From contig CAJUPK010000137.1 of NCBI GenBank assembly GCA_910588415.1, positions 1-6,497 of the forward strand: a DNA stretch of 6,497 nt, given 5' to 3'. Shown piece by piece: positions 1-5,935 of this stretch. Position numbers and translations under genes: made by a program. This DNA comes from an uncultured Oscillospiraceae bacterium (GTDB taxonomy: Bacteria > Bacillota > Clostridia > Oscillospirales > Acutalibacteraceae). The notes below the pieces were generated by a model. That model was not told the DNA's origin. It ran no database searches and worked only from the letters and a program-made list of their open reading frames with translations. Every line of letters begins with the position of its first letter. The first letter of the stretch is position 1.

Positions 1-815
1 TAATGGTACGTCTCGCAGCCGCATATTTCGGGGCGCTCCGTGTCATTCCAATAATGGATGACAATCAGGCCCGGATACTTCCTGGCCAAGGCGTCCAAAA
101 CCTTATGGGGAATGCCTCCTTCCGTGGTAAATGCCAGATGCGCGGCATAGTCGAGGGTATAGACGCAGGAACAATTCTCCGGCCCGGCCGCAACGCCCCA
201 AAGGTCTGCCAGGAATGCCTGGAAAGCCGGAGAATCCGGTAGGAAAGCCTGGCGGAACCGTTCCTTGCTCTCTTCCCACCTAGCCATGCTTATGGTGTTC
301 CCGCGCTCTTGCAGATAGGTTCTTTCGTGAGAAGCAATGAGCGCAAGGAAACTCTCCGGGTCATGGTGGCAGCTGGCAAAGGCTTCCTCCAAACACCAGA
401 ATGCGGCGAAGCCGGAAAACGGACGCGTAAGGCGGCAGAAGCAGTAGAAGTCTTCCTCTGTAACATTGCGGAAGCCTTGCAGAAAAAGCTCCTTCCCGCG
501 AAGATACGGGCCGGCTTTTACTTCCTTGTGCCTGTCCAGGTATTCCCGTTCTTCCCGCAGCATGGCTTTTGTATCCAGCCCTTTGCCGGAAAGAAAGTCT
601 TGTAGGAAAAGCCTGGCCGCGTACCCGGCATATGGCTTCATATCGGGCACATCCACCGGCAAATGGGCCGGCGCAGGCAGAATGCTGGCAAAGTCCAGCC
701 GGGAGTTTCCGACTACGTTTTCTTTGACCGCTCTACGCACCTGGGTGACCCTGCCCGCGAGTTCAAGCCGGCTTTCCATAGTGTGGAAACCCGTGGCATC
801 ACATTCGACTGCCAT
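1..815 (-). CDS. DUF1281/YubB-like accessory protein, C-terminus cut by window edge
   Basis: The frame is open from ATG at 815 to the left edge, giving 271 complete codons. The next codon begins TA, so it is either Tyr or the stop, and little or nothing may be missing. The start is secure: AAGGAGTG (830-823) lies 8-9 bases upstream and an in-frame stop sits two codons before the ATG. The N-terminal part (residues 14-52) reads like the start of the DUF1281 ferredoxin-like fold, with SRLELAGRV followed by LDFASILPAPAHLP, comparable to the family's FDFNKIIPMPEEL-type segment. The C-terminal part (205-271) has LWG, then a Phe-Thr-Thr segment, then PHKVLDALARKYPGL and an IHYW strand, again as in that family. 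The middle (60-200) is a Cys- and aromatic-rich helical insertion that I do not recognise. DUF1281 proteins are common on conjugative elements, and their function is not established. It has its own strong promoter at 972-1000. The family call rests on recalled motifs only. Confidence 0.6.
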   Translation of the reverse strand, partial: MAVECDATGFHTMESRLELAGRVTQVRRAVKENVVGNSRLDFASILPAPAHLPVDVPDMKPYAGYAARLFLQDFLSGKGLDTKAMLREEREYLDRHKEVKAGPYLRGKELFLQGFRNVTEEDFYCFCRLTRPFSGFAAFWCLEEAFASCHHDPESFLALIASHERTYLQERGNTISMARWEESKERFRQAFLPDSPAFQAFLADLWGVAAGPENCSCVYTLDYAAHLAFTTEGGIPHKVLDALARKYPGLIVIHYWNDTERPEICGCETYH

Positions 816-965
816 AGGGCATCACTCCTTTTTTATAAATATTCAGAAAAGAGAAACCCGTTCTGCACATTGCGCCAAGTGTTGGGAACGTGTGGGCCAC
901 ATGCTCGGCTCGCCCCTTCTGTTGTGCAATCTCGTTATTTTTACAGGGTATAATCCCTTTTCTGT
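816..965 (-). promoter_or_regulatory. Long, possibly structured 5' leader of the DUF1281-like gene
   Basis: From the predicted transcription start (about 965) to the ATG at 815 there are about 150 untranslated bases. They contain a small AGGG/CCCT hairpin near the 5' end (945-958), a TGTG/CACA hairpin (891-901), and a distant 6-base pairing TGCACA/TGTGCA (923-928 with 864-869) that could enclose the centre. A 19-codon ORF (902 to 843) also lies inside, with AAGGGG about 10 bases ahead of its ATG. I recognise no known riboswitch class. The region is longer than a bare ribosome binding site needs. Regulation by structure or by a leader peptide is inference. Confidence 0.35.
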
Positions 966-971
966 AGTTAT

Positions 972-1000
972 ATTATACCATAAACCGGCTCGCTTGTCAA
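972..1000 (-). promoter_or_regulatory. Consensus SigA-type promoter with extended -10
   Basis: Read on the minus strand, TTGACA (1000-995) is separated by exactly 17 bases from TATAAT (977-972), and TGG (980-978) immediately before the -10 completes an extended -10 element. Both hexamers match the vegetative consensus perfectly. The predicted start is about 965, firing leftward into the DUF1281-like gene. A promoter this close to consensus is usually strong and is often held in check by a repressor, which fits the inverted repeat abutting its -35 (1005-1036). Confidence 0.85.
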
Positions 1001-1004
1001 AGGT

Positions 1005-1036
1005 CGGAACACTTTTCCAGGGAACAGGAAGTTCCG
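1005..1036. promoter_or_regulatory. Inverted-repeat operator candidate upstream of the -35
   Basis: CGGAAC (1005-1010) and GTTCCG (1031-1036) form a perfect 6-base inverted repeat. A second copy of the half-site, GGAAC (1021-1025), pairs with GTTCC (1031-1035) around a 5-base spacer. The repeat ends 4 bases from the -35 hexamer of the 972-1000 promoter, a position typical of a regulator site. No regulator gene lies in the window, so function is inferred from placement. Confidence 0.35.
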
Positions 1037-1062
1037 CTGCTGACGCATGAAGTCGTACATAT

Positions 1063-1117
1063 ATGCAAAATGTTCATAATTTTTTAACATTCAATTTTGC
1101 AAACTTTTGCAAAATTT
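1063..1117. repeat. AT-rich cluster of TTTTGCA inverted repeats after pcfJ
   Basis: A perfect 11-base inverted repeat, AATTTTGCAAA (1093-1103) and TTTGCAAAATT (1106-1116), is separated by only two bases and runs into the pcfJ stop codon. Each arm carries a near-palindromic TTTTGCAAA core. A third TGCAAAA copy lies at 1064-1070, and AATGTT (1069-1074) pairs with AACATT (1085-1090). The regular spacing of the two abutting cores, about one helical turn, suggests a protein binding site. The palindromes could also act as a weak terminator for pcfJ, although no clean U-tract follows on the minus strand. Confidence 0.5.
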
Positions 1118-2429
1118 ATGCGGCTTCTCGCCGTATGTCCATACTCTTCCACCGAAGAATCTTCCTGCAAAACCCTTCCGTAAACGCCCGCACCTCTTTG
1201 GGGGCGGAGCAGTCCCCGAAGCCGTACAGCTGGATAATCCGCCCGGTGTCCGTGTCGATTTCAGCGGTAAAGTATGGCTTGTCCGGCTCTGCCGCCTTGC
1301 GGATGAAAAACACCATCTGATGGCCCAGGATGTGCCTTTCAAAGTAGGAGCTCATGCCCACACAGTGGTTGAGCCGCTGGCCCTCGGTGGTCAAGTCGCT
1401 GCGCTTCATGGGATAGACCACGCAGTAATCCTCATTGGCATACTCCCGGGCCCACTCGTACAAGCCCTGGTCAATGGCCCGCTGAAAGCGCTCGTTGTCT
1501 GGCCGGGATTTCAATTCATTGACCCGGGCGGCCAGCAGGTCGTGACGCTCCTTGAGATTTCGAGGCTCCAGGATGGCCCGGGACCTCATGTCGCTTTTCA
1601 AGTCCTGGGCCATGTCCAGGTAGTCCCTGTAGAGCCGCAGGAAGTAGGGCAATTTGCGGCGCTTTAGCTGGCTGGGAGATAGCTCCCGCTGGGTCTCAAT
1701 ATACCGCAGGACGCGGCCTATAGGGTTGAAATAGGCGGCTCTCTCCAACAACCCCAGGCTCTCTCCGTCCAGCCGGAGGGCGCATAGCTGGCGCAGGTCT
1801 TCGGGCTTGGCGCTGCGCCGCCTGGCAACCGTGCGGATTTCCTGGAAACTGGCCTGACTGTCCCGCATGGCCGGGAGGAACTGTTTCCCCAGCCCGGTCA
1901 GTTCGGGAAGGCTTTTGGCGCTGGTATCGGGCAGGATGCCAGCTGCCAGAACCGGCAGGCCCGCTTTCATCAGGTACTCCGCCTGGGGAATGTGCTTGAG
2001 ATTGTCCAACAGCAGCCGGAAGGAGATGGGGCGGCGCAGGCCGGCAAGCCCTGTCTGCAAGTCCACGTTGTAATATCTCTCCCCGAATACTTCCCGGAGA
2101 TTGGGGGTGTACACATAGCTCTCGTCCAGGCACTCCGTGCCGTTGCGCAGCCGCCGCCAGTCATAGCCGCAGTATGGCGCTTGGCACCAGGCGTAGGCGT
2201 ACTCTGTGGCCTTGCCTTTGTCCACCAAAAGCAAGGTCTTGAAGTAGTCGTAAAAACGGTACTCCGGCTTTTTCTGGTCTGGGTAGATGGTGCGCTCCAC
2301 GTCCACATAGCGGAGGAGCAGCTGGCTGTCTACCTTGTAGGCAAATCCATCCTTTTCGTTATAGTACGGCCACGCCAATGCTGCCGGAGAGTATTTTTCA
2401 GCATAAAACCTGGCCGCATTTTGCGGCAA
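1116..2429 (-). CDS. pcfJ: PcfJ-family conjugative-element protein, probably 5'-truncated
   Basis: This 437-codon frame ends at TAA 1118-1116. The C-terminal third carries the PcfJ signature: EGQRLNHCVG (349-358), then YFERHILGHQMVFFIRK (362-378), a YFTAEID strand (386-392) and IIQLYGFGD (398-406), followed by a terminal helix. Residues 103-165 also resemble family members (YVYTPNLREVFG, then PISFRLLLDNL). PcfJ is named from enterococcal plasmid pCF10 and recurs in conjugative elements of Firmicutes. Its molecular role is not defined. The start is doubtful: TTG at 2429 has no Shine-Dalgarno sequence, lies 12 bases beyond a terminator arm, and no ATG or GTG occurs in frame before residue 42. 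The frame stays open upstream to a TAA near 2513, through the terminator. As I recall, PcfJ-like proteins usually have a longer N-terminal region, so I infer loss of the 5' end. Some translation from TTG cannot be excluded. Confidence 0.85.
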   Translation of the reverse strand: MPQNAARFYAEKYSPAALAWPYYNEKDGFAYKVDSQLLLRYVDVERTIYPDQKKPEYRFYDYFKTLLLVDKGKATEYAYAWCQAPYCGYDWRRLRNGTECLDESYVYTPNLREVFGERYYNVDLQTGLAGLRRPISFRLLLDNLKHIPQAEYLMKAGLPVLAAGILPDTSAKSLPELTGLGKQFLPAMRDSQASFQEIRTVARRRSAKPEDLRQLCALRLDGESLGLLERAAYFNPIGRVLRYIETQRELSPSQLKRRKLPYFLRLYRDYLDMAQDLKSDMRSRAILEPRNLKERHDLLAARVNELKSRPDNERFQRAIDQGLYEWAREYANEDYCVVYPMKRSDLTTEGQRLNHCVGMSSYFERHILGHQMVFFIRKAAEPDKPYFTAEIDTDTGRIIQLYGFGDCSAPKEVRAFTEGFCRKILRWKSMDIRREAA

Positions 2430-2440
2430 AAATTCATAAG

Positions 2441-2494
2441 AAAAACCCCGCCCATACCCAAGACTGAAAATGTCTGGATAGAGGCGGGGTTTTT
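2441..2494 (-). terminator. Strong bidirectional intrinsic terminator
   Basis: AAAAACCCCGCC (2441-2452) and GGCGGGGTTTTT (2483-2494) are exact 12-base reverse complements, giving a GC-rich stem flanked by U-tracts for transcripts in either direction. The 30-base loop has an inner AGAC/GTCT helix (2461-2464 with 2472-2475). It should stop leftward transcripts from the surface-protein gene just before the pcfJ frame begins. Confidence 0.85.
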
Positions 2495-2527
2495 GGACGT
2501 CAATACCTTAACTTAATGGCATTGAAC

Positions 2528-2566
2528 AAAAAGCATTCTAAGATATATTTTGTACTTAGAATGCTT
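2528..2566 (-). terminator. First terminator of the surface-protein gene
   Basis: A perfect 12-base stem, AAGCATTCTAAG (2531-2542) with CTTAGAATGCTT (2555-2566) and a 12-base loop, is followed on the minus strand by a run of five T (2532-2528). It begins 31 bases after the SLH gene stop. The stem is AT-rich, so it may be leaky, which would explain a second stronger terminator about 40 bases further on. Confidence 0.75.
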
Positions 2567-2596
2567 GATATGCATTTGATGTTTATTGAAGAATTA

Positions 2597-5500
2597 TCAG
2601 TAAGCAAATTCTTTTTTGATACCACAACTGGCGCAGTAATGAAAGTCAGGTCCAAGGTTACCAGAAAAATAGTCTGCTTTCCATTCGACATGGCGACAAC
2701 TGGTCAGTTCTACATATAGTTTTTCGCCAGTCTTGATGTTCTCAAGGTATTCCACTTCTTCGTTGCTGTACGTGGGATGATAGATGGTGTCAATCAGAGT
2801 GCCATCAGGAATAGGAATGGCGTTGTTATTTTCATCAAATTTGAGGCTATCACCGATACAATAGAGTTCTTCATCCCACGCCTCAGAAATGATAATTTCT
2901 TTGGGATGGGGAATCCAGTCTTTTCCACTGGCAATGTCATTGCAGGTTTTAGTATTGACACAAGATTGAGAGGCGCCACACAGAGTGCAGGTTTGTTCGA
3001 CAGGCATTTCGGAGGCATATACTTTTGTATTGGTGATAGGAAATGTCAAGGGCAAGCCATTCTCAGTACTGTGAAAACCGCCGTGAAGTTGGGGGCAACC
3101 GTTCATATCTCCATGAAGAGCAAGTGCATCGTTTGCGTCTTTCAACGTGGAGTATTTGTTTTTATTATCAATGAACCATTGGTCAATAATCATATTGCAT
3201 CCGTTGCATTCATTGATATCCATATGGTCGTAGTGAGCCCATTCTTTTACATCGGTCTCTCTATAAACTTCCACCTTCTCTGTCTTAGTGGTCTCCCACA
3301 CATGGTCGCATGTGGTGGGCACGTTGGGCTTGCCGGCCTCTAAGTCGGTCTCAATTTCAATAAAGCGCTTAAAAACAGTAGCAATCTCGGCGCGGATGGC
3401 GGAGTCGCGGGGGCGCAGGGAGCCATCGGTGTCGCCGCGCATCAGGGCGGCGCTGGTGGCCCACTTCATGGCCTCGACAGCCCAGTCGCTGACATTGGAC
3501 TTGTCCGGGGCGTTGTTCAGGAACTTGTCGCTCACGGTCAATGTGTAGTCTTTCTTGAGATAGTTGAACAGGATAAGGGCAGCCTGCTCCCGGGTGACGT
3601 AGTTATTGGGGCCAAACTTGTTGTCGCCAATGCCATTGACAATATCATTCTCATTGGCCCAGGCGATGTAAGGCTCGGCCCAGTCCTTCTTCACGTCGCG
3701 GAATGTGCAGGTGCCTTTGTACTGGTTCTGGTCAACGCCCGCGATGCGGCCCAGGACCGTGACGAACATGGCGCGGGTAGTGGTCTGGTTGGGGCTAAAC
3801 TTGTTGTCCCCGGTGCCGGACATGTAGCCGTTGCTGGCCATGTAGGTGACAGGCTCGTAGTACCAGGCGTTCGCAGACACATCCGTAAAGCTGGAGGGAG
3901 GCATAGGCGTGGGAGTAGGAGTCAGGGTAGGTGTGGGTGTGGGAGTTGGGGTAGGGGTAGGAGTAGAAGTAGGCGTGGGTGTGGGCGTGGGCGCTGTTAC
4001 GGTTACCGTGCAGGTAGCGGTATATTGGCCATCTACCGTGGTAGCCGTCAGCACAGCCGTACCCTCTTTTATTCCATAAATCTCGGCTGTCACGCCATCG
4101 TCGCTTGCGAATACCGTAGCCACGTCTTCGTTGGAAGACTCCCAATACGTGTTGGGCCAAGTGGCGCCGGCCGGGGAGATTTCCGGGGTAAGGGTGGCGC
4201 CCTCTTCTTCCCCTATTTCAAGGGTGTTGGGAATGCTGATTCCGGTTACCAGGATGTTGGTAAAGGGTGTGCCAGGCTCCGCAGAGCCGTCATAAATCAA
4301 CCCGCTCTCGGGAAAATGGACGCTTTGCCCGCCCAGATCCATGGCCTCCACCTGCTCCCGCGTCAGGATGAATTCCTCTGGAAGCTCCGCATTGGGATAA
4401 TAGGAATTGCCAAAGTAGAAATCCGGGGCCTCCCAGCGGTCTTTGTCTTCTCGATAATCATAGACTACATCTTGGGTATGGGTTTCCCCTTCGCGGTCTG
4501 TAAAGGTTACGTTGCGCACCGCTATGCTTGCGGTAGGATGCTCTTCAAGGGAAGCGCCGGGGACCAGGCTTTCTTTATTATTGATATACCGCCCGTCTAT
4601 CCATGTATCAGACAGGATGCGGTAAGACGCCGTTCCCAGCGGAACCGCATAACTGTAGGTCATGCCGTTTCCGAACCATCCCTCTACGCCCACCTGCATC
4701 CAAGTGCCGCCTGTGGACCGGATAGTCTCCTTAAAAGTATCGCCTGTAAGTTGATCTCTATAGGGTTCCATATCCGCAAGGGCGATAGGGTCATAGTCCC
4801 GAAGAAGCTGATGGTATCCATCCATCGTGCCGCGGGTGCCGAAGTCTGTTTCTGTTTCATCAAAGGTGAATACGTTTTCGACCCTATTGGAGAACAGGGG
4901 GGTGTTATCTCCTTTTCCCGCTCCGCCATACATATGGGTCTCGCCGTTAAAAGTTACCTCAATATAAGCATGGGTGTAACCGGAGGACACCGTACAGCCC
5001 GGCTCTAAGGCCTCGGCTATGACGCGCATGGTGCCAGGGAAGCTGGCGGAATCCAGCACAAAGGGATAGGCGTCGGACAGCAGAAGCCCATCTATATAGC
5101 CATACATCTCATAGTGGTCGTTAAGGCTCAGCTCCCAATAGGGGGAAGCGGCCAAATAGGGATAAGGCTCACTGCCAGGCCTGTCTATGTCAAACACGCG
5201 GCGGGGATATATTGATATTTCACCCAGCCGCCGTTGAACCGCGTCCAGCTTTTCAAAAAAAGTCATGTCCGCTGTCATGCAGGTGTTGATGAGGTAGCTT
5301 TTCCGGGTCTCCAGCTCTTGGCAGGGGACTTTTACCGATGTTTTTTCAAATTTGGCGTCGAGAAGGTCTTGGCCGCCGCTTGTTTTCTGGCAAAGGGTGA
5401 ACTTCCCGCCGTCTGCAAAGGCCTTCCGGGCCGTAAAAATGTACCCGCCGGGCACGCGGTATGTAGAGGTGTCCTCATATGCCACATCTTCAAATTCCGT

Positions 5501-5809
5501 CTGTTCTATGTAATATGTGCCGGGTTCTACTTCCACTCTGACACTGTAACCGTCGTCCAGTTTAACCTGCATCTCGCCCATGTCACCGGGCTGGTAATGC
5601 ACGCTTTCCTCGTCCACCAGGCGGAAGCTGGTGGGGTCGGGGTTGTCGGTCTTCACATACAGGTAATAGGTAAACGGGGACAATATGGGCGTAATCGTGT
5701 AGCTGTATTGGGTCACGTCCACGATGTCCTCTGCCCGTGTGTGAAGCGGAGCCGTGCCCAAAAGCAGGCACACGGCCAGTAAAACAGCTAAGAAACGTTT
5801 TTTCATCAT
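2597..5809 (-). CDS. Secreted BIG2 and triple-SLH surface protein with Cys/His-rich C-terminal region
   Basis: This 1070-residue protein starts at ATG 5809, chosen because GGAGG (5819-5815) lies 5 bases upstream. An in-frame ATG at 5821 would place that motif inside the gene. In order: a signal peptide (about 1-26, MMKKRF then AVLLAVCLLLG, likely cut after HTRA); a beta-rich region of unknown fold (30-140); a region (170-305) vaguely like a transglutaminase core; another unrecognised region (310-510); a BIG2 Ig-like domain (519-604, TLEIGEEEGATLTP, WESSNEDVATV, GIKEGTAVLTAT); a Pro-Thr linker (606-637); three SLH domains (641-690, 702-750, 771-815) with TTTRAMF, VTREQA and AIRAEI motifs; and a C-terminal region (830-1070) with 12 Cys, including CNGC, CTLC and CASC. 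SLH domains bind pyruvylated secondary cell-wall polymers, so the protein should be wall-anchored outside the cell. The substrate or ligand is unknown. It has its own promoter and terminators, and no LPXTG motif is seen. Confidence 0.92.
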   Translation of the reverse strand: MMKKRFLAVLLAVCLLLGTAPLHTRAEDIVDVTQYSYTITPILSPFTYYLYVKTDNPDPTSFRLVDEESVHYQPGDMGEMQVKLDDGYSVRVEVEPGTYYIEQTEFEDVAYEDTSTYRVPGGYIFTARKAFADGGKFTLCQKTSGGQDLLDAKFEKTSVKVPCQELETRKSYLINTCMTADMTFFEKLDAVQRRLGEISIYPRRVFDIDRPGSEPYPYLAASPYWELSLNDHYEMYGYIDGLLLSDAYPFVLDSASFPGTMRVIAEALEPGCTVSSGYTHAYIEVTFNGETHMYGGAGKGDNTPLFSNRVENVFTFDETETDFGTRGTMDGYHQLLRDYDPIALADMEPYRDQLTGDTFKETIRSTGGTWMQVGVEGWFGNGMTYSYAVPLGTASYRILSDTWIDGRYINNKESLVPGASLEEHPTASIAVRNVTFTDREGETHTQDVVYDYREDKDRWEAPDFYFGNSYYPNAELPEEFILTREQVEAMDLGGQSVHFPESGLIYDGSAEPGTPFTNILVTGISIPNTLEIGEEEGATLTPEISPAGATWPNTYWESSNEDVATVFASDDGVTAEIYGIKEGTAVLTATTVDGQYTATCTVTVTAPTPTPTPTSTPTPTPTPTPTPTLTPTPTPMPPSSFTDVSANAWYYEPVTYMASNGYMSGTGDNKFSPNQTTTRAMFVTVLGRIAGVDQNQYKGTCTFRDVKKDWAEPYIAWANENDIVNGIGDNKFGPNNYVTREQAALILFNYLKKDYTLTVSDKFLNNAPDKSNVSDWAVEAMKWATSAALMRGDTDGSLRPRDSAIRAEIATVFKRFIEIETDLEAGKPNVPTTCDHVWETTKTEKVEVYRETDVKEWAHYDHMDINECNGCNMIIDQWFIDNKNKYSTLKDANDALALHGDMNGCPQLHGGFHSTENGLPLTFPITNTKVYASEMPVEQTCTLCGASQSCVNTKTCNDIASGKDWIPHPKEIIISEAWDEELYCIGDSLKFDENNNAIPIPDGTLIDTIYHPTYSNEEVEYLENIKTGEKLYVELTSCRHVEWKADYFSGNLGPDFHYCASCGIKKEFAY
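3899..3994 (-). repeat. Degenerate hexanucleotide array encoding the Pro-Thr linker
   Basis: About 16 consecutive Pro-Thr codon pairs (residues 606-637, with single Ser, Leu and Met interruptions) are encoded by a degenerate six-base unit, seen on the plus strand as GGNGTN. The peptide is an extended, wall-spanning type of spacer between BIG2 and the SLH domains. Because the unit is six bases, slippage would change linker length without breaking the frame. Confidence 0.85.
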
Positions 5810-5831
5810 AAAATCCTCCATTTCCTTATTT

Positions 5832-5880
5832 CAGGGCGGATTGCCCCTGCAAAAAAAGCTCTTGAAAGAGGCTTCGCCCT
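5832..5880 (-). promoter_or_regulatory. Attenuator-like leader of the SLH gene
   Basis: Between the promoter and the ribosome binding site the leader forms a bulged hairpin (AAGC-C-TCT with AGAGCTT, 5874-5856) ending in a T7 tract (5857-5851), resembling a weak intrinsic terminator. A second hairpin follows (5849-5832, CAGGG with CCCTG). Its 3' arm overlaps CGCCCT (5838-5833), which could instead pair with AGGGCG (5880-5875), so the two pairings exclude each other. Terminator plus competing helices is the layout of a transcription attenuator. No known riboswitch core is recognised. Confidence 0.4.
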
Positions 5881-5893
5881 AGCTTTACTATGA

Positions 5894-5922
5894 ATTATAC
5901 CACATAATATATTTTTTGATAC
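5894..5922 (-). promoter_or_regulatory. Extended -10 promoter of the SLH gene
   Basis: TATAAT (5899-5894) is preceded by TGG (5902-5900), an extended -10. At 17-base spacing the -35 position reads GTATCA (5922-5917), matching consensus at only three bases, which an extended -10 can tolerate. The predicted start is near 5887, giving a leader of about 78 bases before ATG 5809. It sits just after the inferred stop of the small upstream gene (5936-5938), so the SLH gene need not depend on readthrough. Confidence 0.65.
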
Positions 5923-5935
5923 AGTTCGGGCAATT

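Noticed and set aside
949..954. TATAAT on the plus strand
   Set aside because: No acceptable -35 lies at 16-18 bases, and no supported plus-strand gene follows.
3..1050. Several plus-strand ORFs opposite the DUF1281-like gene
   Set aside because: They mirror the minus-strand frame, which has a ribosome binding site, promoter and family-like motifs. The plus-strand products look like low-complexity antisense translation.
2435..2437. ATG at 2437 as the pcfJ start
   Set aside because: It is 8 bases from the TTG and therefore out of frame with the PcfJ sequence.
1107..2516. Plus-strand ORFs opposite pcfJ (1107-1667 and 1992-2516)
   Set aside because: They are antisense to clear PcfJ motifs, and the second runs through the terminator.
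2500..2719. Overlapping small ORFs on both strands at the 3' end of the SLH gene
   Set aside because: They span the terminator hairpin and the known C-terminal frame, and none has a ribosome binding site.
4025..5008. Long plus-strand ORF of 327 codons
   Set aside because: It lies antisense to the SLH gene, has no domain I recognise, and the minus strand carries clear domains throughout. It is a shadow frame.
5868..5887. Resemblance of the SLH leader to part of a c-di-GMP-I riboswitch
   Set aside because: Only a short AAAGCTAGGG stretch is similar. The two-helix aptamer core and tetraloop receptor are absent.
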